This document shows, piece by piece, positions 4,473-6,005 of a DNA stretch of 6,005 bases. The DNA comes from Schlesneria sp. GTDB lineage: Bacteria > Planctomycetota > Planctomycetia > Planctomycetales > Planctomycetaceae. Numbering within the stretch: the first letter of the stretch is position 1; every line of letters starts with the position of its first letter. The notes below the pieces were generated by a model that was given only the letters and a program-made list of their open reading frames with translations, did no database searches and was not told the origin of the DNA. The stretch covers positions 1 to 6,005 of the forward strand of contig JANXOO010001110.1 of the NCBI GenBank assembly GCA_025353525.1, in the 5' to 3' direction. The position numbers were made by a program, and so were the translations under genes.

Positions 4473-6005
4473 ATGCAAGCTCAAGCCGGTTCGGGACTGT
4501 GGGAATTACTATTCTGGATCTTCGCGGGAAGTGGATTGCTGGGGCTTCCTCCCGGTGATCGTGATCCGGTACTGATCAAATCAGTCGCGCCACAAACGCA
4601 GGTCTATTTCGAGTGGGCCTCGCGAGGCGACGGCACATCAGGCGCAGCGGGTGTCGACGGATTTGCCGCCGATCCCGAAATGCGGCAATTTGCGGAATTG
4701 CTGGATGCCGCACTGAAATTACACGTTTCCGCGTCGGGCGAGCACGAGCACGAGCACGATGACGAGACCGAAACGCTTCACGGTCACCAGGCTATTCTTC
4801 TTCGCTTGCTGAAACATGTCACTGCACATCCCGGCTGCGTGTTTGCGGGGTTCGAGCCGCCGCCTCAGGATCAAACGGGCATCGCCGAACGATTGAACCT
4901 GCCTGCCAGCGTCCATGGAGGAATCATCCTCAGTACGGGTGCCGAAACCGAGTCCATTTGGCACGACCTGAATCGTGCCCTGGCAGTCATTCCCGATTTC
5001 AAATTCGACGAAACATCGTCCACACAAACAATTCCGCTGCCACTGAAGGGTCTGTCGTTCGTTGTACATCGCGAGGCAAAGCATATTGCCTTCGCTTTGG
5101 GCGAGGGAACGTTGCCTCGCATCATTGAAGGATTGGCAGGTCGATTACCGGGTCTCGACACGAATCCTGGATTTCGTAAATCGATCGAACGGGTTGCCGT
5201 AGAAAGAATGTCGACGGTCGGATGGCTTGACGGTCGGGGGATTGTGACCAGCGTGACGACGGCACTTGGTCCCGTCGGACTGTTGGTCCGTCCGATTCTG
5301 GCAATCACGGGCGCCGATGCGATCGATCATATCGTCCGGATTTCCGGCGTCGAAAACGGGACGATGATCGAACGAACATTCGTTGCGACCGGAGGGCGGT
5401 TGGACGGAGTGATGGTGGTGGCTGCAGGACAACCGATCCGGACGGAACATTTTTCGCATGTTCCTGCCGATGCGGACCTGGTGCTGGCGACGAGTCTCAG
5501 TCTGACGCGAGTCTTTCTGGAATCACGACAATTGCTCGCTAAAACGCAGCCGCAGTCCGTTCGGGTTTTCGACGAAGCGGTGAAGCAACTGGAAAAGGAA
5601 TTCGGCTTAAAGATTGTCGAGGATGCCCTTCCTGCATTCGGCGAGGTGTTTCTCGCATTCGATTCACCGGCAGCAGGCGGCACGATTGCGTCGAGTCTTG
5701 TGGTCAGCCTTGATGTCCGCGATCCGGCCAAAGCCCAACGAGTCTTCGAACGCATCATGTCGTTCATTGAACAATCTCTGTCGCCCGAACATTCCGGGCA
5801 AATTGACGAAGAACCGTCGACTTTGATGCGACGCGAGTTTCTCGGCCGGACAATTTTTTTCGTTCGGGACCCTTCCGGACAGTTTCCCGGTCGCATTGCG
5901 ATCACGCCGAGCTTCTGCCTGACGGAACGCCATTTGTTGTTCGCGATTCACCCCCAGGCGATGAAAGCCCAGTTGCGACACCTTAACGCGAAACGACCGG
6001 CCTTC
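4473..6005 (+). CDS. Large putative envelope protein with His/Glu/Asp-rich loop (3'-truncated by window edge)
   Basis: The frame is open for 511 codons from the ATG at 4473 to the last base, so the stop lies beyond the window. Function is not recognised. A hydrophobic segment at residues 9-28 (LWELLFWIFAGSGLLGLPPG) suggests an uncleaved anchor or atypical signal, though no basic residue precedes it. KSVAPQTQVYFEWASRG (36-52) resembles the opening of planctomycete proteins of DUF3352 type, which start with a 'P-x-T/Q-hh-Y-hh' strand; this is a recollection, not a search. EHEHEHDD (90-97), encoded by GAGCAC three times (4740-4757), followed by HGH (103-105), could bind metal or be an acidic linker. 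The rest alternates short strands and helices: VPADADLVLATSLSLTRVF near residue 330 echoes the N-terminal motif, which suggests two similar domains, and VFLAFDSPAAGG follows. The SD, length and uninterrupted frame make it certainly coding. Its transcript probably starts after the hairpin repeat upstream. Confidence 0.88.
   Translation, partial: MQAQAGSGLWELLFWIFAGSGLLGLPPGDRDPVLIKSVAPQTQVYFEWASRGDGTSGAAGVDGFAADPEMRQFAELLDAALKLHVSASGEHEHEHDDETETLHGHQAILLRLLKHVTAHPGCVFAGFEPPPQDQTGIAERLNLPASVHGGIILSTGAETESIWHDLNRALAVIPDFKFDETSSTQTIPLPLKGLSFVVHREAKHIAFALGEGTLPRIIEGLAGRLPGLDTNPGFRKSIERVAVERMSTVGWLDGRGIVTSVTTALGPVGLLVRPILAITGADAIDHIVRISGVENGTMIERTFVATGGRLDGVMVVAAGQPIRTEHFSHVPADADLVLATSLSLTRVFLESRQLLAKTQPQSVRVFDEAVKQLEKEFGLKIVEDALPAFGEVFLAFDSPAAGGTIASSLVVSLDVRDPAKAQRVFERIMSFIEQSLSPEHSGQIDEEPSTLMRREFLGRTIFFVRDPSGQFPGRIAITPSFCLTERHLLFAIHPQAMKAQLRHLNAKRPAF

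Noticed and set aside
4283..4558. A 91-codon plus-strand open frame starting at 4283
   Set aside because: It translates hairpin repeat copy B and then overlaps, in another frame, the start of the well-supported gene at 4473 with its SD.
5327..5905. A 192-codon minus-strand open frame, and others at 4871-5308 and 4719-5084
   Set aside because: They lie antisense to the 4473 gene. Their composition (Arg/Ser/Thr-rich, no domain) is typical of shadow frames.

Overview
The window looks like chromosomal DNA from a planctomycete, most likely of the Planctomycetaceae type. This rests on a divergent DnaA C-terminus, a glutamyl-tRNA synthetase with a long insertion after its KMSKR motif, an outer-membrane barrel of a kind common in that phylum, mostly SD-less starts and moderate GC. 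No genus can be named from sequence alone. There is no CRISPR array, rRNA, tRNA or transposase gene.

Layout. Positions 1-633 (+) hold the 3' end of dnaA: the AAA+ arginine finger, sensor 2 and the whole DNA-binding domain IV. From the dnaA stop codon to about 850 lies a cluster of DnaA-box-like 9-mers on both strands, including two exact matches to TTWTNCACA; this is a good oriC candidate. gltX (948-2513, -) is convergent to dnaA. A 466-base intergenic region (2514-2979) separates gltX from a divergent gene and holds a palindromic repeat, a perfect TATAAT box and a set of AATCGTTT half-sites. A 420-residue secreted beta-barrel outer-membrane protein follows (2980-4242, +). The next gap (4243-4472) has a second copy of the palindromic repeat. 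It precedes a large secreted or membrane-anchored planctomycete protein (4473 to the right edge, +), which has a strong Shine-Dalgarno and a His/Glu/Asp-rich loop and runs off the window.

How the parts relate. dnaA and the adjacent box cluster form a replication-initiation module. gltX is a housekeeping translation gene. The two + strand genes are envelope proteins in separate transcription units, since a repeat and about 230 bases separate them. No new multi-gene system is evident. The most unusual items are the pair of near-identical 50-base hairpins that flank the barrel gene, the box cluster that begins inside the dnaA stop codon, the shortened DNA-recognition element in DnaA, and the remodelled GltX. 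The 4473 gene is easily missed because it has no stop codon inside the window.
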